A stretch of 53,864 nt of DNA from Mycobacterium gastri (GTDB lineage Bacteria; Actinomycetota; Actinomycetes; Mycobacteriales; Mycobacteriaceae): positions 1 through 53,864 of the forward strand of contig NZ_LQOX01000108.1 of the NCBI RefSeq assembly GCF_002102175.1. The letters run 5' to 3'. Position 1 is the first letter of the stretch. Every line of letters starts with the position of its first letter. The notes under the pieces were generated by a model. It did no database searches. It saw nothing but the letters and a program-made list of their open reading frames with translations, and had not been told where the DNA came from. This document shows positions 45,406-53,864 of this stretch, one piece after another. Made by a program: the position numbers and the translations under genes.

Positions 45406-46194
45406 TTACTTGCCGTACCGCCGATGACGCTGGCTGTAATCGCGCAGCGCGCGCAGAAAATCGACCCGGCGGAACGCGGGCCAGTGCGCTTCGGTGAACC
45501 ACATCTCCGAATAGGCGCTTTGCCACAGCAGGAAACCGGACAGGCGTTGCTCGCCCGAGGTGCGAATCACCAAATCCGGGTCGGGTTGTCCCGAGGTGTA
45601 AAGGTTTTCGGAAATGCCGTCTTCGGTCACCGCGTCGACCAGCTCTTCCGCGCTTGCGCCGTTGGCCAATTCTTTGCTCAACAACGCCCGAACCGCGTCG
45701 ACGATCTCCCGGCGCCCGCCGTAGCCCACCGCGACGTTGACATGGAACGACGCCGTCTCGGGCGTCGACTCCACCGCTTCGCGCACCCGGCGGGCCGGCT
45801 CCTCGCCGATCAGCCCCAGGTCGCCGACGGTACGCACACTCCAACGGTTGGCCGGGGCGCAGATCTCCTCGACGACGTCGGTGATGATCTCGATCAGTCC
45901 GGCGAGTTCGTCGGGATCACGCTGCAGGTTCTCGGTGGAAAGCAGGTAGACGGTGGTCATCTCGATGCCGGCGTCCTGGCACCACCGCAGCATCTCGGCA
46001 ATCTTGGCGGCACCCATCCGGTAGCCGTAGCTGACGTCCTCGTAACCCGCGCTGCGCGCCCACCGGCGGTTACCGTCGCACAGCACCGCGATGTGTCTCG
46101 GCAATTCGGATCGAGTGGCGGCCAGACCCTGCCGCAGCCGAAGCTCGTAAATCCGATACAAAGGCTCTTTGAGCCGCGGCGGGATGATCTCCAC
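45406..46194 (-). CDS. Short-chain Z-isoprenyl (omega,E,Z-farnesyl) diphosphate synthase, Rv1086-like
   Basis: GTG 46194 gives 262 residues, as in Rv1086, the enzyme that adds one IPP to geranyl diphosphate in Z configuration to make the precursor of decaprenyl phosphate. The cis-prenyltransferase motifs are present: HIAVLCDGNRRWAR (catalytic Asp), TVYLLSTENLQRDPDEL, FHVNVAVGYGGRREIVDA, PDLVIRTSGEQRLSGFLLWQ and SEMWFTEAHWP. Its substrates come from the MEP pathway, whose last enzyme is encoded at 18828-19835. Confidence 0.93.
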   Translation of the reverse strand: MEIIPPRLKEPLYRIYELRLRQGLAATRSELPRHIAVLCDGNRRWARSAGYEDVSYGYRMGAAKIAEMLRWCQDAGIEMTTVYLLSTENLQRDPDELAGLIEIITDVVEEICAPANRWSVRTVGDLGLIGEEPARRVREAVESTPETASFHVNVAVGYGGRREIVDAVRALLSKELANGASAEELVDAVTEDGISENLYTSGQPDPDLVIRTSGEQRLSGFLLWQSAYSEMWFTEAHWPAFRRVDFLRALRDYSQRHRRYGK

Positions 46195-46349
46195 GAGAAT
46201 CCAGACTACTGTGACAGACACCAGATTCCGGCCTTGATCCGGGCCAAAATCACCGCATGCGCGCCCACGTCGTAACCGTCTGCGACAACCAACCCGACTA
46301 GGGTGATTGTGACGGTTACCGGCAACAACACAACGGGGAGACGGGAGAC

Positions 46350-47090
46350 ATGAGCAGCCAGGCCAGCACGGCTACCGCCGCAGCACCCGAATCACACGGG
46401 CTCACGCCGTCCAATGCCGCCCACCACATCGTCGAGGGCGTTACCCGGGCCCTGACCAAACCCCGCTTCCGGGGCTGGATCCACGTCTACTCGGCCGGTA
46501 CCGCCGTTTTCGCCGGGGCGTCGCTGGTCGCGGTCTCGTGGGCGGTCAGTTCCACCAAGGCCGGGCTGGCTACGTTGGCCTACATCATGGCCACCGTGGT
46601 GATGTTCACCGTCAGCGCCACCTACCACCGGGTCAACTGGGAATCCGCGTCGGCCCGCGCCTGGATGAAGCGGGCCGATCATTCGATGATCTTCGTGTTC
46701 ATCGCGGGCAGCTACACGCCGTTTGCGCTGTTGGCCCTGCCGGGCCACGCGGGGCGGGTGGTGTTGTCGATCGTGTGGGGTGGTGCGATCGCCGGGGTGC
46801 TGCTGAAGATGTGCTGGCCGACCGCGCCGCGCTGGGTGGGCGTGCCCCTCTACCTCCTGCTGGGCTGGGTGGCCGTCTGGTACACCGCGACAATCCTGCA
46901 CAACGCGGGGGTGACGGCGCTGGTTCTGCTGTTCGTCGGCGGCGCGTTGTACAGCATCGGCGGCATTCTCTACGCGCTGCGGTGGCCTGACCCGTGGCCG
47001 TCGACGTTCGGTTATCACGAGTTCTTCCATGCCTGCACTGCGGTCGCGGCGATCTGCCATTACATCGCGATGTGGTTCGTGGTGTTTTAA
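46350..47090 (+). CDS. Hemolysin III / YqfA-family membrane protein, Rv1085c-like
   Basis: The 246-residue protein has a soluble N-terminus of about 45 residues and seven membrane helices: [41 protein letters not shown], and so on. Conserved metal-like residues of the HlyIII/PAQR superfamily are seen in [29 protein letters not shown] and the late [19 protein letters not shown]. These resemble the zinc site of PAQR receptors with possible ceramidase-like chemistry. The name hemolysin III is historical; function in mycobacteria is not established. GGGAGA precedes the ATG. It is divergent from the prenyltransferase gene. Confidence 0.88.
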   Translation: MSSQASTATAAAPESHGLTPSNAAHHIVEGVTRALTKPRFRGWIHVYSAGTAVFAGASLVAVSWAVSSTKAGLATLAYIMATVVMFTVSATYHRVNWESASARAWMKRADHSMIFVFIAGSYTPFALLALPGHAGRVVLSIVWGGAIAGVLLKMCWPTAPRWVGVPLYLLLGWVAVWYTATILHNAGVTALVLLFVGGALYSIGGILYALRWPDPWPSTFGYHEFFHACTAVAAICHYIAMWFVVF

Positions 47091-47187
47091 GGGTCGCCTA
47101 CTGGCATTCCTACGCTGAACCGAATACCGGCTAGCGGCGTTGCACTGCTAACCGAGGCGAAGCACCTCGGCCCGCTGTCAGCCCTTT

Positions 47188-47332
47188 TATGGTGAGCCGT
47201 TCTTGCCGGCCTTGCCACCAATACCCCCGGGCCGGCTGTGCCGGCGGCGCCACCTTGCCCGCCGCTGGCAGTGCCAAAGCATCTCGCTGGCGGCCCCACC
47301 AACACATCCGGTACCGCCAGGAGAAACGACAT
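47188..47332 (-). pseudogene. Collapsed PE_PGRS relic
   Basis: The leftward ATG at 47332 begins MSFLLAVPDVL, the typical first residues of a PE protein. Within 30 bases this passes into glycine-rich coding (GGQGGAAGTAG), and in a shifted frame the final residues GGIGGKAGKNGSP with TAA at 47188 form a typical PGRS C-terminus. The whole middle has been lost. The flanks 47091-47187 and 47333-47484 hold no gene; 47340-47450 is notably AT-rich. Confidence 0.6.
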
Positions 47333-47484
47333 GGCTACCGCCTAAAAGTCAACCAATTTTCCGATTATGAGGCGCAAATTTATCCGAAATTTGTACTCAC
47401 CGAACGCAATTTCACCGACATTTCGCCGACCAGCAAGCAATAAAACCGCAGGGCCGCAGGTCGCCAACTGACTCAACTCCGCCC

Positions 47485-49497
47485 CTACCCGGGCACTCCC
47501 AAAGCGGCCGCCAACTCGCGTGCACCGGTCACCGGCAGGTCGCAGACCTGTCCGCGGCAGACGTAGGCCGCGTCGGCGCCGCCTACCCGGTCCCGGTCAA
47601 TCAGCAGCGGCGACGAGCCCACCCGGCCGCCGATGACGATCGCCCCTCCGGGCGCCAATCGGCGAGCGGCGGCCAACAGCGGTGACTGCGGATCGGCACA
47701 AGCGACCGCGATCTGCAGCGGTCCGCGTACCGACGACTCGGCGACCGACAGCCAATGGCCCGCCGACCGTGGCGCACGGGCCAGCAATATCGAATGTTCG
47801 CGCAGTGTGTCGGCGGCGGCCTGCAGATACTGCTCGGCGCGGCCGTCTTCGACCAAGTGCGCGGCGGTCAGCAAGGCCTCGGCGATCGACGACGCCCCCG
47901 ACGGTGTCGCCCCGTCCAGCGGGTCGGCGGGCCGCAGCATCAGCTGCTCGGCATCGTCGGCGGTGTCGAACCAGCGGCCTGGACGCTGCGGATCGGCGAA
48001 GTGCTGCAAGGCGGTATCGAGCAAGCCGGTGGTCGCCTCCAGCCAGGCCGCATCCGACGTCAGCTGGTACAGCGCCAGCAGACCGGTGGCCAGCATCGCG
48101 TGGTCCTCCAGGATGGCGGCGCTGTCGCCGACCACCCCGCCCAGGCTGGCACGCCGCAACCGACCGTCGACCAGGTGTAAGCCCAGCAGCGCGGTCGCGC
48201 AGCGCTGTGCGGCTTGCGCCAGTGACGGCTCCGGCAATGCCACGGCGGCCTCGGCCAGCGCGGTGACGGCCAGCCCGTTCCAGGAGGTGACGACCTTGTC
48301 GTCGCGCCCGGGCTGGGCACGGGTGAGCCGGGCCGCTAACAACGCGCCCTTGATCAGCTCGAAACGCTGCGGGTCGTCGGGGTCCCTGAGTAGCTGCAGC
48401 ACCGAGGCCCCATGCTCGAAGGTGCCGGCAAGGGTGACATCGAAAACCTCTGCCGCCCAACGCCCGTCGTCGGTGCCGAGCACCTCGGTCAGCTCCGCTG
48501 GGGTCCACACGTAGGTGGAGCCCTCGCGGCCGTCGGCGTCGGCATCCAGCGATGACGTGAACATGTCGCCGTCGGCCAGCTCGTCGAGCAAGAACCGCGC
48601 GGTCTCGGCGGTGATGCGGCGGGCCAGCGGATCCCCGGTGCGCCGGGCCCAGTGCGCGTAGGCGCGCAGCAGCAGCGCGTTGTCGTACAGCATCTTCTCG
48701 AAATGCGGTACCACCCAAGCGTTGTCGACGCTGTATCGGGCGAAGCCACCGGCGAGTTGGTCGTAGATGCCGCCCCGGGCCATCGCGGTGCCGGTGCGCG
48801 ACACCGCCTGCAGCGCCGCAGCCGAACCGGTGCGCTCGTAGTGCCGCAGCAGCGCTTCCAGCAGCGCCGACGGCGGGAATTTTGGTGCCCTGCCCCAGCC
48901 GCCGTGAGCCGTGTCCTGATCACCCAGCACCACCGTGACGGCGTGATCGCATAGCTGCGGCGCAACGTCCGGCCCGCCGCCGGGCAGGCCGGACGCCATC
49001 GAGCGCAGTTCGCCGACGATATGGTCCGAGGCCTGCTCGACCTCGTCGCGGCGCTGCTCCCAGGTCTCGGATATAGCCGAAAGCAGTTGCAGGAAAGCAT
49101 CTTTCGGGTAGTAGGTGCCGCAGAAGAAGGGCCGGCCGTCTGGGGTGAGGAAACACGTCATCGGCCAGCCGCCCTGCCCGGTCAGCGCGACAGTGGCGTT
49201 CATATAGACCGCGTCGATGTCCGGCCGTTCCTCGCGATCGACCTTGATGCAGACGAATCCGGCGTTCATGACGGCGGCCACCTCGTCGTCCGCGAAGGAT
49301 TCGTGGGCCATGACGTGACACCAGTGGCAGGCGGCGTAGCCCACCGACAGCAGGATCGGCACGTCGCGCGCGGCCGCCTCGGCCAGTGCCTGCGGCGTCC
49401 ATTCCTGCCAGTGCACCGGGTTGTCGGCGTGCTGACGCAAGTAGGGGCTGGTGGCCGCCGCGAGGGCGTTGGTTCCGGACGGATCAGCCGGGCTCAT
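47485..49497 (-). CDS. Thioredoxin-domain / DUF255 protein (YyaL/SPATA20 family), Rv1084-like
   Basis: A 670-residue protein. The N-terminal thioredoxin-like domain (about 1-165) starts SPYLRQHADNPVHWQEW and has the CHWC motif (C57-H-W-C60) in ACHWCHVMAHESF, with VDREERPDIDAVYM downstream, the DUF255 signature. The remaining 500 residues are an alpha/alpha-barrel like those of glycoside or epimerase enzymes (GGIYDQLAGGFARYSVDNAW, HFEKMLYDNALLLRAYA). Function is unclear in the family. It overlaps the upstream Rv1083-like gene by 14 bases, which overlaps mca, so the three form one tightly coupled operon. Confidence 0.88.
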   Translation of the reverse strand: MSPADPSGTNALAAATSPYLRQHADNPVHWQEWTPQALAEAAARDVPILLSVGYAACHWCHVMAHESFADDEVAAVMNAGFVCIKVDREERPDIDAVYMNATVALTGQGGWPMTCFLTPDGRPFFCGTYYPKDAFLQLLSAISETWEQRRDEVEQASDHIVGELRSMASGLPGGGPDVAPQLCDHAVTVVLGDQDTAHGGWGRAPKFPPSALLEALLRHYERTGSAAALQAVSRTGTAMARGGIYDQLAGGFARYSVDNAWVVPHFEKMLYDNALLLRAYAHWARRTGDPLARRITAETARFLLDELADGDMFTSSLDADADGREGSTYVWTPAELTEVLGTDDGRWAAEVFDVTLAGTFEHGASVLQLLRDPDDPQRFELIKGALLAARLTRAQPGRDDKVVTSWNGLAVTALAEAAVALPEPSLAQAAQRCATALLGLHLVDGRLRRASLGGVVGDSAAILEDHAMLATGLLALYQLTSDAAWLEATTGLLDTALQHFADPQRPGRWFDTADDAEQLMLRPADPLDGATPSGASSIAEALLTAAHLVEDGRAEQYLQAAADTLREHSILLARAPRSAGHWLSVAESSVRGPLQIAVACADPQSPLLAAARRLAPGGAIVIGGRVGSSPLLIDRDRVGGADAAYVCRGQVCDLPVTGARELAAALGVPG

Positions 49498-49783
49498 CGG
49501 CGGGTCCCGGTGGTCGCGCGGATCCCTCGCCGTCGGTACCGGACGGTTCGTCGGGGGTGACCGGGTCCGTGCCCTCGTCGGCGGCCTGGTCGGGCTCGGG
49601 GTGCTGGCGATCGAACGATTCGGGAACCTTTTTCAGTTGCCGGTTCATCGATCGCACCAGGAACAGCGTGGCGATCACCAGCAGCGCGATGACCAGCAGC
49701 CCCACCGGACTGGCCTTACCGAAATCGGGGCCGTGGTTGCGGGGTGCATCGTCTGCAATCACGCTGAGCAAAAGGCGGTTCAC
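49484..49783 (-). CDS. Small membrane protein, Rv1083-like
   Basis: A 99-residue protein with one membrane helix at about 27-46 ([18 protein letters not shown]), a short basic segment ([14 protein letters not shown]) and an acidic, Pro/Gly-rich disordered tail. It overlaps mca by 4 bases upstream and the thioredoxin-domain gene by 14 bases downstream, in the same order as Rv1082-Rv1083-Rv1084. Role unknown; position suggests it is made in fixed proportion with Mca. Confidence 0.8.
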   Translation of the reverse strand: MNRLLLSVIADDAPRNHGPDFGKASPVGLLVIALLVIATLFLVRSMNRQLKKVPESFDRQHPEPDQAADEGTDPVTPDEPSGTDGEGSARPPGPADEPG

Positions 49784-50652
49784 TGGTCCGGCTCGATCCC
49801 GGCGAACAGCTCCGCCTCCGGCAGCCGGATGGGAACGCGCGAGCGCGCCAATTCGAATTCCTCGGTCGGCCAGAGCTCCTGCTGCCAGGACAGCGGAGCG
49901 GCGAAGAACTCGGCATTCGGGTCGATCTGGGTGGCGTGCGCACGCAGCGCGTCGTCACGCTGAGCGAAATACTTCGAGCACTCGACGCGCGTCGTCACCC
50001 GGTTGGCAAAGGGATCGTGGTCGGGATGCCAGTGCTCGAGCCACTTCGCGAACGGACCCTCTTGGCCGCGTTTGATGAATTCCTCCTGCAAAATGCGCAT
50101 CCGCTCCCGTAGAAAGCCGTGGATGTAGTACAGCTTCGACACCATCCACGGCTCACCGGCGTCCGGGAATCGACGGTAGTCGCCGGCCGCCTCATAGGCG
50201 CCGATGGACACCTGATGGCAACGGATGTGATCGGGATGCGGGTACCCGCCGTTCTCATCGTAGGTGGTGATGACGTGCGGTCGGAATTCACGGACCACCC
50301 GCACCAGCGCCTCGATGGACTCCTCCAGCGGCACCAGCGCAAAGCAACCATCGGGCAGCGGCGGCGGGGGGTCGCCCTTGGGAAGTCCGGAGTCGACGAA
50401 GCCCAGCCAGCTGTGCTCCACACCGAGAATCTCGGCCGCCTTGGCCATTTCATCGCGGCGGATCTCCGAGATGTGGCCATGCACGTCGGGCAGGTCCATC
50501 GCCGGATTGAGAATTTCGCCGCGCTCGCCCCCGGTCAAGGTCACCACCAACACCCGATGTCCCTCGTCGGCGTAGCGGGCCAGGGTGGCCGCACCCTTAC
50601 TGGACTCGTCGTCGGGGTGGGCGTGCACCGCCATCAACCGCAGTTCGCTCAC
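49780..50652 (-). CDS. mca: Mycothiol S-conjugate amidase
   Basis: Mca cleaves mycothiol S-conjugates, releasing a mercapturic acid for export, so it detoxifies electrophiles and antibiotics. The 290-residue PIG-L/LmbE-type zinc hydrolase starts at GTG 50652 ([20 protein letters not shown]): H12 and D15 of AHPDDE bind zinc and D14 is catalytic. The third ligand is in [31 protein letters not shown] and [12 protein letters not shown] are typical of Mca rather than MshB. AGGGAG sits closer than usual to the GTG, but conservation supports this start. Corresponds to Rv1082. Confidence 0.95.
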   Translation of the reverse strand: MSELRLMAVHAHPDDESSKGAATLARYADEGHRVLVVTLTGGERGEILNPAMDLPDVHGHISEIRRDEMAKAAEILGVEHSWLGFVDSGLPKGDPPPPLPDGCFALVPLEESIEALVRVVREFRPHVITTYDENGGYPHPDHIRCHQVSIGAYEAAGDYRRFPDAGEPWMVSKLYYIHGFLRERMRILQEEFIKRGQEGPFAKWLEHWHPDHDPFANRVTTRVECSKYFAQRDDALRAHATQIDPNAEFFAAPLSWQQELWPTEEFELARSRVPIRLPEAELFAGIEPDQ

Positions 50653-50776
50653 GTGCTCCCTTGTTCCTGTGCCGGCCGGCCGGTCTGCTGCTCGCCCGGT
50701 TGCGACCCTATAATTCCAGTTCTCGATCGTCCCATCCTCCTCGGCCGCACCCCCGCCTCCCGCCAACCATCCAGGT

Positions 50777-51211
50777 ATGAAACCAGTACCCGTTTCCCGT
50801 CCCGAAGCCCGCTACGGGCGAGCGCGGCTGTCCAGCCGGTCGCGACGCCGCCTGGCCATCGCCCTGACGGTGGTGGCCGTGACGGCCGGATTGGCCGTAG
50901 CCTTCATCGCCTACCGACGGATCGGCACCAGCGAGGTGACCGGCTCGCTGGCCGCCTATCGGGTGATCGACAACGAAACGGCATCGGTGACGATCAGCGT
51001 GACCCGCAAAGACCCGTCGCGACCGGTGGACTGCATTGTGCGGGTTCGCGCCTACGACGGCAGCGAGACGGGACGACGCGAAGTGCTGGTGGCACCATCG
51101 GATCAGACCACCGTGCAGGTGACGACGACGCTGAAATCGAGCAAGCCGCCGGCGATGGCGGACATATATGGTTGCGGCACAGACGTACCCGCCTACCTGC
51201 GCTCGTCTTGA
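50777..51211 (+). CDS. DUF4307 membrane protein, Rv1081c-like
   Basis: The 144-residue protein has a short basic N-terminus ([15 protein letters not shown]), a membrane helix at about 26-46 ([20 protein letters not shown]) and an outer domain with [20 protein letters not shown], the DUF4307 pattern. Two cysteines (PVDCIVRV and IYGCGTD) could pair outside the membrane. It is divergent from mca (124 bases) and upstream of greA. Function unknown. Confidence 0.8.
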   Translation: MKPVPVSRPEARYGRARLSSRSRRRLAIALTVVAVTAGLAVAFIAYRRIGTSEVTGSLAAYRVIDNETASVTISVTRKDPSRPVDCIVRVRAYDGSETGRREVLVAPSDQTTVQVTTTLKSSKPPAMADIYGCGTDVPAYLRSS

Positions 51212-51241
51212 GCCGCACCTAGCGGCTCATGGTGATCCGAA

Positions 51242-51274
51242 CTGCGCAGATGGCGTCATCGAGTGTTTGCGCAG
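51242..51274. terminator. Inverted repeat after the DUF4307 gene
   Basis: CTGCGCA at 51242-51248 and TGCGCAG at 51268-51274 could form a 7-bp stem with a 19-base loop, 30 bases after the stop codon. There is no following T-run, so a terminator role is tentative; mycobacterial terminators often lack T-runs. Confidence 0.35.
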
Positions 51275-51292
51275 TGGTAACATTGGTGAATG

Positions 51293-51314
51293 CACGGTCC
51301 TGCTTTGGACCGTG
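51293..51314 (+). promoter_or_regulatory. Leader hairpin upstream of greA
   Basis: CACGGTCC and GGACCGTG flank a 6-base loop, giving a perfect 8-bp stem about 125 bases before the greA start. A TAACAT hexamer at 51278-51283 is a possible -10 box, which would put this hairpin near the 5' end of the greA message. It is not followed by a T-run. Confidence 0.45.
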
Positions 51315-51438
51315 TATTGCTGCATTAGCGGCCGTAAGCAAAACGGTGTGACAGCAGCCGGGGCGGGAACCCGCACACCGACAGCGGGATCAGCACCTTA
51401 TGCGAATGCGCATAAGAGAACACAAGGAGCGCGACGAG

Positions 51439-51933
51439 ATGACGGATACTCAGGTGACCTGGTTGACCCAGGAGTCACATGACCGACTCAAGGCCGAGCT
51501 CGATCAGTTGATCGCGAATCGTCCGATTATCGCCGCCGAAATCAACGACCGCCGCGAGGAAGGCGACCTGCGCGAGAATGGCGGGTACCACGCCGCTCGC
51601 GAGGAGCAAGGCCAGCAGGAAGCTCGCATCCGTCAGCTACAGGACCTGCTCAGCAATGCCAAGGTCGGCGAAGCGCCCACGCAGTCCGGGGTGGCGCTGC
51701 CCGGTTCGGTCGTCAAGGTCTACTACAACGGCGACGAGTCCGACACCGAAACGTTCCTGATCGCCACCCGCCAGGAGGGCGTCAACGACGGCAAGCTCGA
51801 GGTCTACTCGCCGAATTCACCGCTGGGCGGCGCGCTGATCGACGCCAAGGTTGGTGAGACCCGCAGCTACAAGGTGCCCAACGGCGACACCGTCGAGGTC
51901 ACCCTGGTCAGCGCGGAGCCCTATCACTCGTAA
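51439..51933 (+). CDS. greA: Transcription elongation factor GreA
   Basis: GreA rescues backtracked RNA polymerase by stimulating transcript cleavage. The 164-residue protein has the N-terminal coiled coil with its tip acids in [20 protein letters not shown] (D and E of the catalytic loop), and a C-terminal FKBP-like domain ending [14 protein letters not shown] and the family signature region [18 protein letters not shown] lies 9 bases before ATG 51439. Corresponds to Rv1080c; convergent with metB. Confidence 0.95.
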   Translation: MTDTQVTWLTQESHDRLKAELDQLIANRPIIAAEINDRREEGDLRENGGYHAAREEQGQQEARIRQLQDLLSNAKVGEAPTQSGVALPGSVVKVYYNGDESDTETFLIATRQEGVNDGKLEVYSPNSPLGGALIDAKVGETRSYKVPNGDTVEVTLVSAEPYHS

Positions 51934-51967
51934 TCGCGCCCCGAGCGTCCGGTAGGCCGTCGGCGTC

Positions 51968-53134
51968 CTAGCCGAGTGCCTGCTCTAGATCGCCGAGCAG
52001 GTCGGCGATGTCCTCGATGCCGACCGAAAGCCGTACCAGATCCTCGGGAACCTCGAGCTGCGAGCCAGCCGTCGACGCATGGGTCATGGCGGCGGGATGT
52101 TCGATCAGCGACTCCACCCCGCCCAGCGATTCGGCCAGGATGAAGACCTTGGTGTTGGCGCATAGATTCCGGGCGGCTTCCCGCCCCGCTTTCATGCGCA
52201 CCGAGACCATGCCGCCGAAACCGCGCATTTGCCGCGCGGCGACGTCATGCCCGGGGTGCTCCGGGAGTCCCGGATACAGCACGGTGCTTACCGAGGGATG
52301 CTCGGCGAGGAATTGGGCTACGGCACAAGCGTTTTCGCTGTGCCGCTGCATGCGCAGCACCAAGGTCTTCAGCCCGCGCATGGTCAGGTAGGCGTCGAAC
52401 GGACCCGGCACGGCTCCTGCCCCGTTCTGCAGGAAGCCGAACGCCTGGTCCAGCTCCGCGTCGTTGGTGACCAGGGCACCGCCCACGACGTCGGAGTGCC
52501 CGCCGATGTACTTGGTGGTCGAGTGCAACACCACATCGGCGCCCAGCGTCAATGGCTGCTGCAGCGCTGGCGATGCAAACGTATTGTCCACCAACACTTT
52601 TGCTGAGCTGTCCGCACCCAGCTGGGCGATCTCGCCGATGTCGGCGATCGACAGCAACGGGTTGGTCGGTGTTTCCACCCAGATCAGCCGGGTGCGCGGC
52701 GTGATCGCACCGCGCACCGCATCCAGATCGGAAAGCGCCACCGGTGTGTACTCGACGTTCCACCGGGTGAACACCTTATCGATCAGCCGGAAAGTGCCGC
52801 CGTAGGCGTCGTCGGGGATGACCACGTGGTCCCCAGGTGACAGCATGGCCCGCAGCGCACAGTCGGCGGCGGCCATCCCGGAGCTGAACGCCCTGCAGTA
52901 CCCGCCGTCCTCGACGGCGGCCAGCGACGCCTCCAGCGCGGCCCGCGTCGGGTTGCCGGTGCGAGCGTATTCGTAGCCGCCCCGCAGTCCGCCGACACCG
53001 TCCTGGGCGAACGTACTGCTGGCATAGATCGGAGCGTTGACGGCTCCGGTTGCCGAGTCGGGCCGGTAGCCCGCGTGGATGGCTTTGGTGGCTAGTCCGC
53101 TGAACTGGTGATGCCCCAGGCGGTCGTCATTCAT
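51968..53134 (-). CDS. metB: Cystathionine gamma-synthase
   Basis: A 388-residue PLP enzyme of transsulfuration, joining cysteine to an activated homoserine to make cystathionine. The PLP lysine is in HSTTKYIGGHSD. YEYARTGNPTR, AFSSGMAAADCALRAML, PTNPLLSIADI and VDNTFASPALQQPL are family hallmarks, and SVGIEDIADLLGDLEQAL ends it. Related gamma-lyases are hard to exclude by motif alone, but synteny with Rv1079 supports MetB. It follows the pra-like gene by about 80 bases on the same strand. Confidence 0.92.
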   Translation of the reverse strand: MNDDRLGHHQFSGLATKAIHAGYRPDSATGAVNAPIYASSTFAQDGVGGLRGGYEYARTGNPTRAALEASLAAVEDGGYCRAFSSGMAAADCALRAMLSPGDHVVIPDDAYGGTFRLIDKVFTRWNVEYTPVALSDLDAVRGAITPRTRLIWVETPTNPLLSIADIGEIAQLGADSSAKVLVDNTFASPALQQPLTLGADVVLHSTTKYIGGHSDVVGGALVTNDAELDQAFGFLQNGAGAVPGPFDAYLTMRGLKTLVLRMQRHSENACAVAQFLAEHPSVSTVLYPGLPEHPGHDVAARQMRGFGGMVSVRMKAGREAARNLCANTKVFILAESLGGVESLIEHPAAMTHASTAGSQLEVPEDLVRLSVGIEDIADLLGDLEQALG

Positions 53135-53216
53135 CGATGGTCAAGCCTAATGGCAAGGCGCCACCCCGGGCCGCCGGGTCCCGGCCGGGATAGCGCCTTG
53201 CCGAGTCGCTGGCCGG

Positions 53217-53864
53217 TCAGACCGGCAGGCAGACCGTGGTCATGATCTTGTCGGCCAGCGTCTGTCGCTTGGCGTCCCACAACGGGAACAGGAAGCCGAT
53301 GTAACAGATGATCGCGTCGACAAAGTGTGCGAGTTGGCGTACCAACGACATCCCGAAGCCCAACGGCTGACCGGTGGATTCGCTGACCACCTTGAACTTC
53401 AGCACCGACTTGCCGATGCTCGATCCGGTGGTGCCTTGCCGGTAGCCGTAGTTCCACACCCCGTAGGCCAGTATTGCCAGCGACGCCAGCCCCTGCGCCA
53501 GCACACCGATGATCGAGTCCTGCGCGTAGCAGTACTGGCTCACGTCGTACTGATTGACGCTGGTGACACACGACGACTGCTGAGTGACCATTGCGATCAC
53601 CCAACCGATGCCGTAGACGACGACAATCGGAGCGGTGTCGATGAGGAAGGCCAGTACGCGAGTGATCCACGGGGTATAGGACTCCGTGGGCTGGGAGCGG
53701 ATCGCCGGCCCCGGCGGCGGCGGCGCGTAGCCGGCGGCCGACGGAGGCGGTGGCGGCGGATAACCGCCCTCGGGCGGAGGTGGCGGCGGAGGGGGCGGGT
53801 AGGGGCCGCCGCTCGGCTGCGAAGGCTGGGACGGTGGCTCGAACCCACCGGAGGAGCCGGGGGG
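53217..53864 (-). CDS. pra: Proline-rich RDD-family membrane protein (Pra-like), 5' part outside window
   Basis: The frame runs leftward from the window edge to a TGA-side end at 53217; the start lies beyond 53864. The visible N-terminal part is Pro/Gly-rich (GGPYPPPPPPPPPEGGYPP, then GYAPPPPGPAIRSQ), followed by an RDD domain with helices around RVLAFLIDTAPIVVVYGIG, LASLAILAYGVWNYGYRQG and HFVDAIICYIGFLFPLW. The ending DAKRQTLADKIMTTVCLP is nearly the same as remembered M. tuberculosis Pra (Rv1078). Pra is a membrane antigen of unknown function. Confidence 0.88.
   Translation of the reverse strand, partial: PPGSSGGFEPPSQPSQPSGGPYPPPPPPPPPEGGYPPPPPPSAAGYAPPPPGPAIRSQPTESYTPWITRVLAFLIDTAPIVVVYGIGWVIAMVTQQSSCVTSVNQYDVSQYCYAQDSIIGVLAQGLASLAILAYGVWNYGYRQGTTGSSIGKSVLKFKVVSESTGQPLGFGMSLVRQLAHFVDAIICYIGFLFPLWDAKRQTLADKIMTTVCLPV

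Noticed and set aside
45305..45844. N-terminal extension of the 456-residue membrane protein to 636 residues
   Set aside because: The extension overlaps the Z-farnesyl diphosphate synthase on the same strand in another frame and is Arg/Gly-rich with no membrane helices.

Overview
The window looks like a chromosomal segment of a slow-growing, non-tuberculous Mycobacterium. The evidence is high G+C with strongly GC-biased third codon positions, PE_PGRS remnants, mycobacterial genes (mca, desA2, a Z-farnesyl diphosphate synthase, a pra-like RDD protein) and a gene order that, from memory of the M. tuberculosis map, runs from Rv1126c down to Rv1078 (reversed here). It is not M. tuberculosis itself: several loci carry different, extra or intact genes.

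Layout, left to right. 1-4.3 kb: intergenic start, a membrane protein, an Rv1126c-like wHTH protein, a WS/DGAT-like acyltransferase and ephC. 4.6-6.1 kb: inserted block with a TetR regulator, a VOC/PhnB-like protein and a doubtful small membrane ORF. 6.3-10.6 kb: bpoB, the pentose phosphate pair zwf1-gnd2, and a full-length class III nucleotidyl cyclase. 10.5-13.3 kb: a permuted NlpC/P60-like protein, ABM monooxygenase, OsmC protein and an AT-richer NlpC/P60 cell-wall hydrolase. 13.5-16.2 kb: a GntH-like metallo-hydrolase, a decayed coiled-coil gene and a RelBE-type toxin-antitoxin. 16.2-23.2 kb: conserved core with ychF, a DUF6542 protein, ispH, a lipid-droplet-type protein, xseA-xseB and a 3beta-HSD.

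23.3-27.7 kb: the most interesting accessory block, a leftward operon of carboxylesterase, zinc alcohol dehydrogenase and Baeyer-Villiger monooxygenase. Together these could turn a secondary alcohol into a ketone, then an ester or lactone, then acid plus alcohol. 27.7-34.5 kb: gene relic, AI-2E-family permease, dienelactone hydrolase, DUF4245 protein, glpX, fum and a proline-rich membrane protein. 34.6-38.6 kb: membrane adenylate cyclase overlapping a peptidoglycan-type deacetylase, a nested palindromic repeat, and phoH2 with a short overlapping upstream ORF (phoAT candidate). 38.6-42.5 kb: desA2, glyA1, coaA.

42.5-47.4 kb: a decay zone holding a frameshifted PE_PGRS gene, a methyltransferase tail and a collapsed PE_PGRS relic, interleaved with intact membrane-protein genes, Z-FPP synthase and a hemolysin III-family gene. 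47.5-53.9 kb: conserved thioredoxin-domain protein, small membrane protein and mca (mutually overlapping), a DUF4307 protein, greA, metB and the 3' part of pra. No rRNA, tRNA, CRISPR array, complete insertion sequence or prophage was seen. Gene identities rest on motif reading and remembered family sequences; no database search was run.
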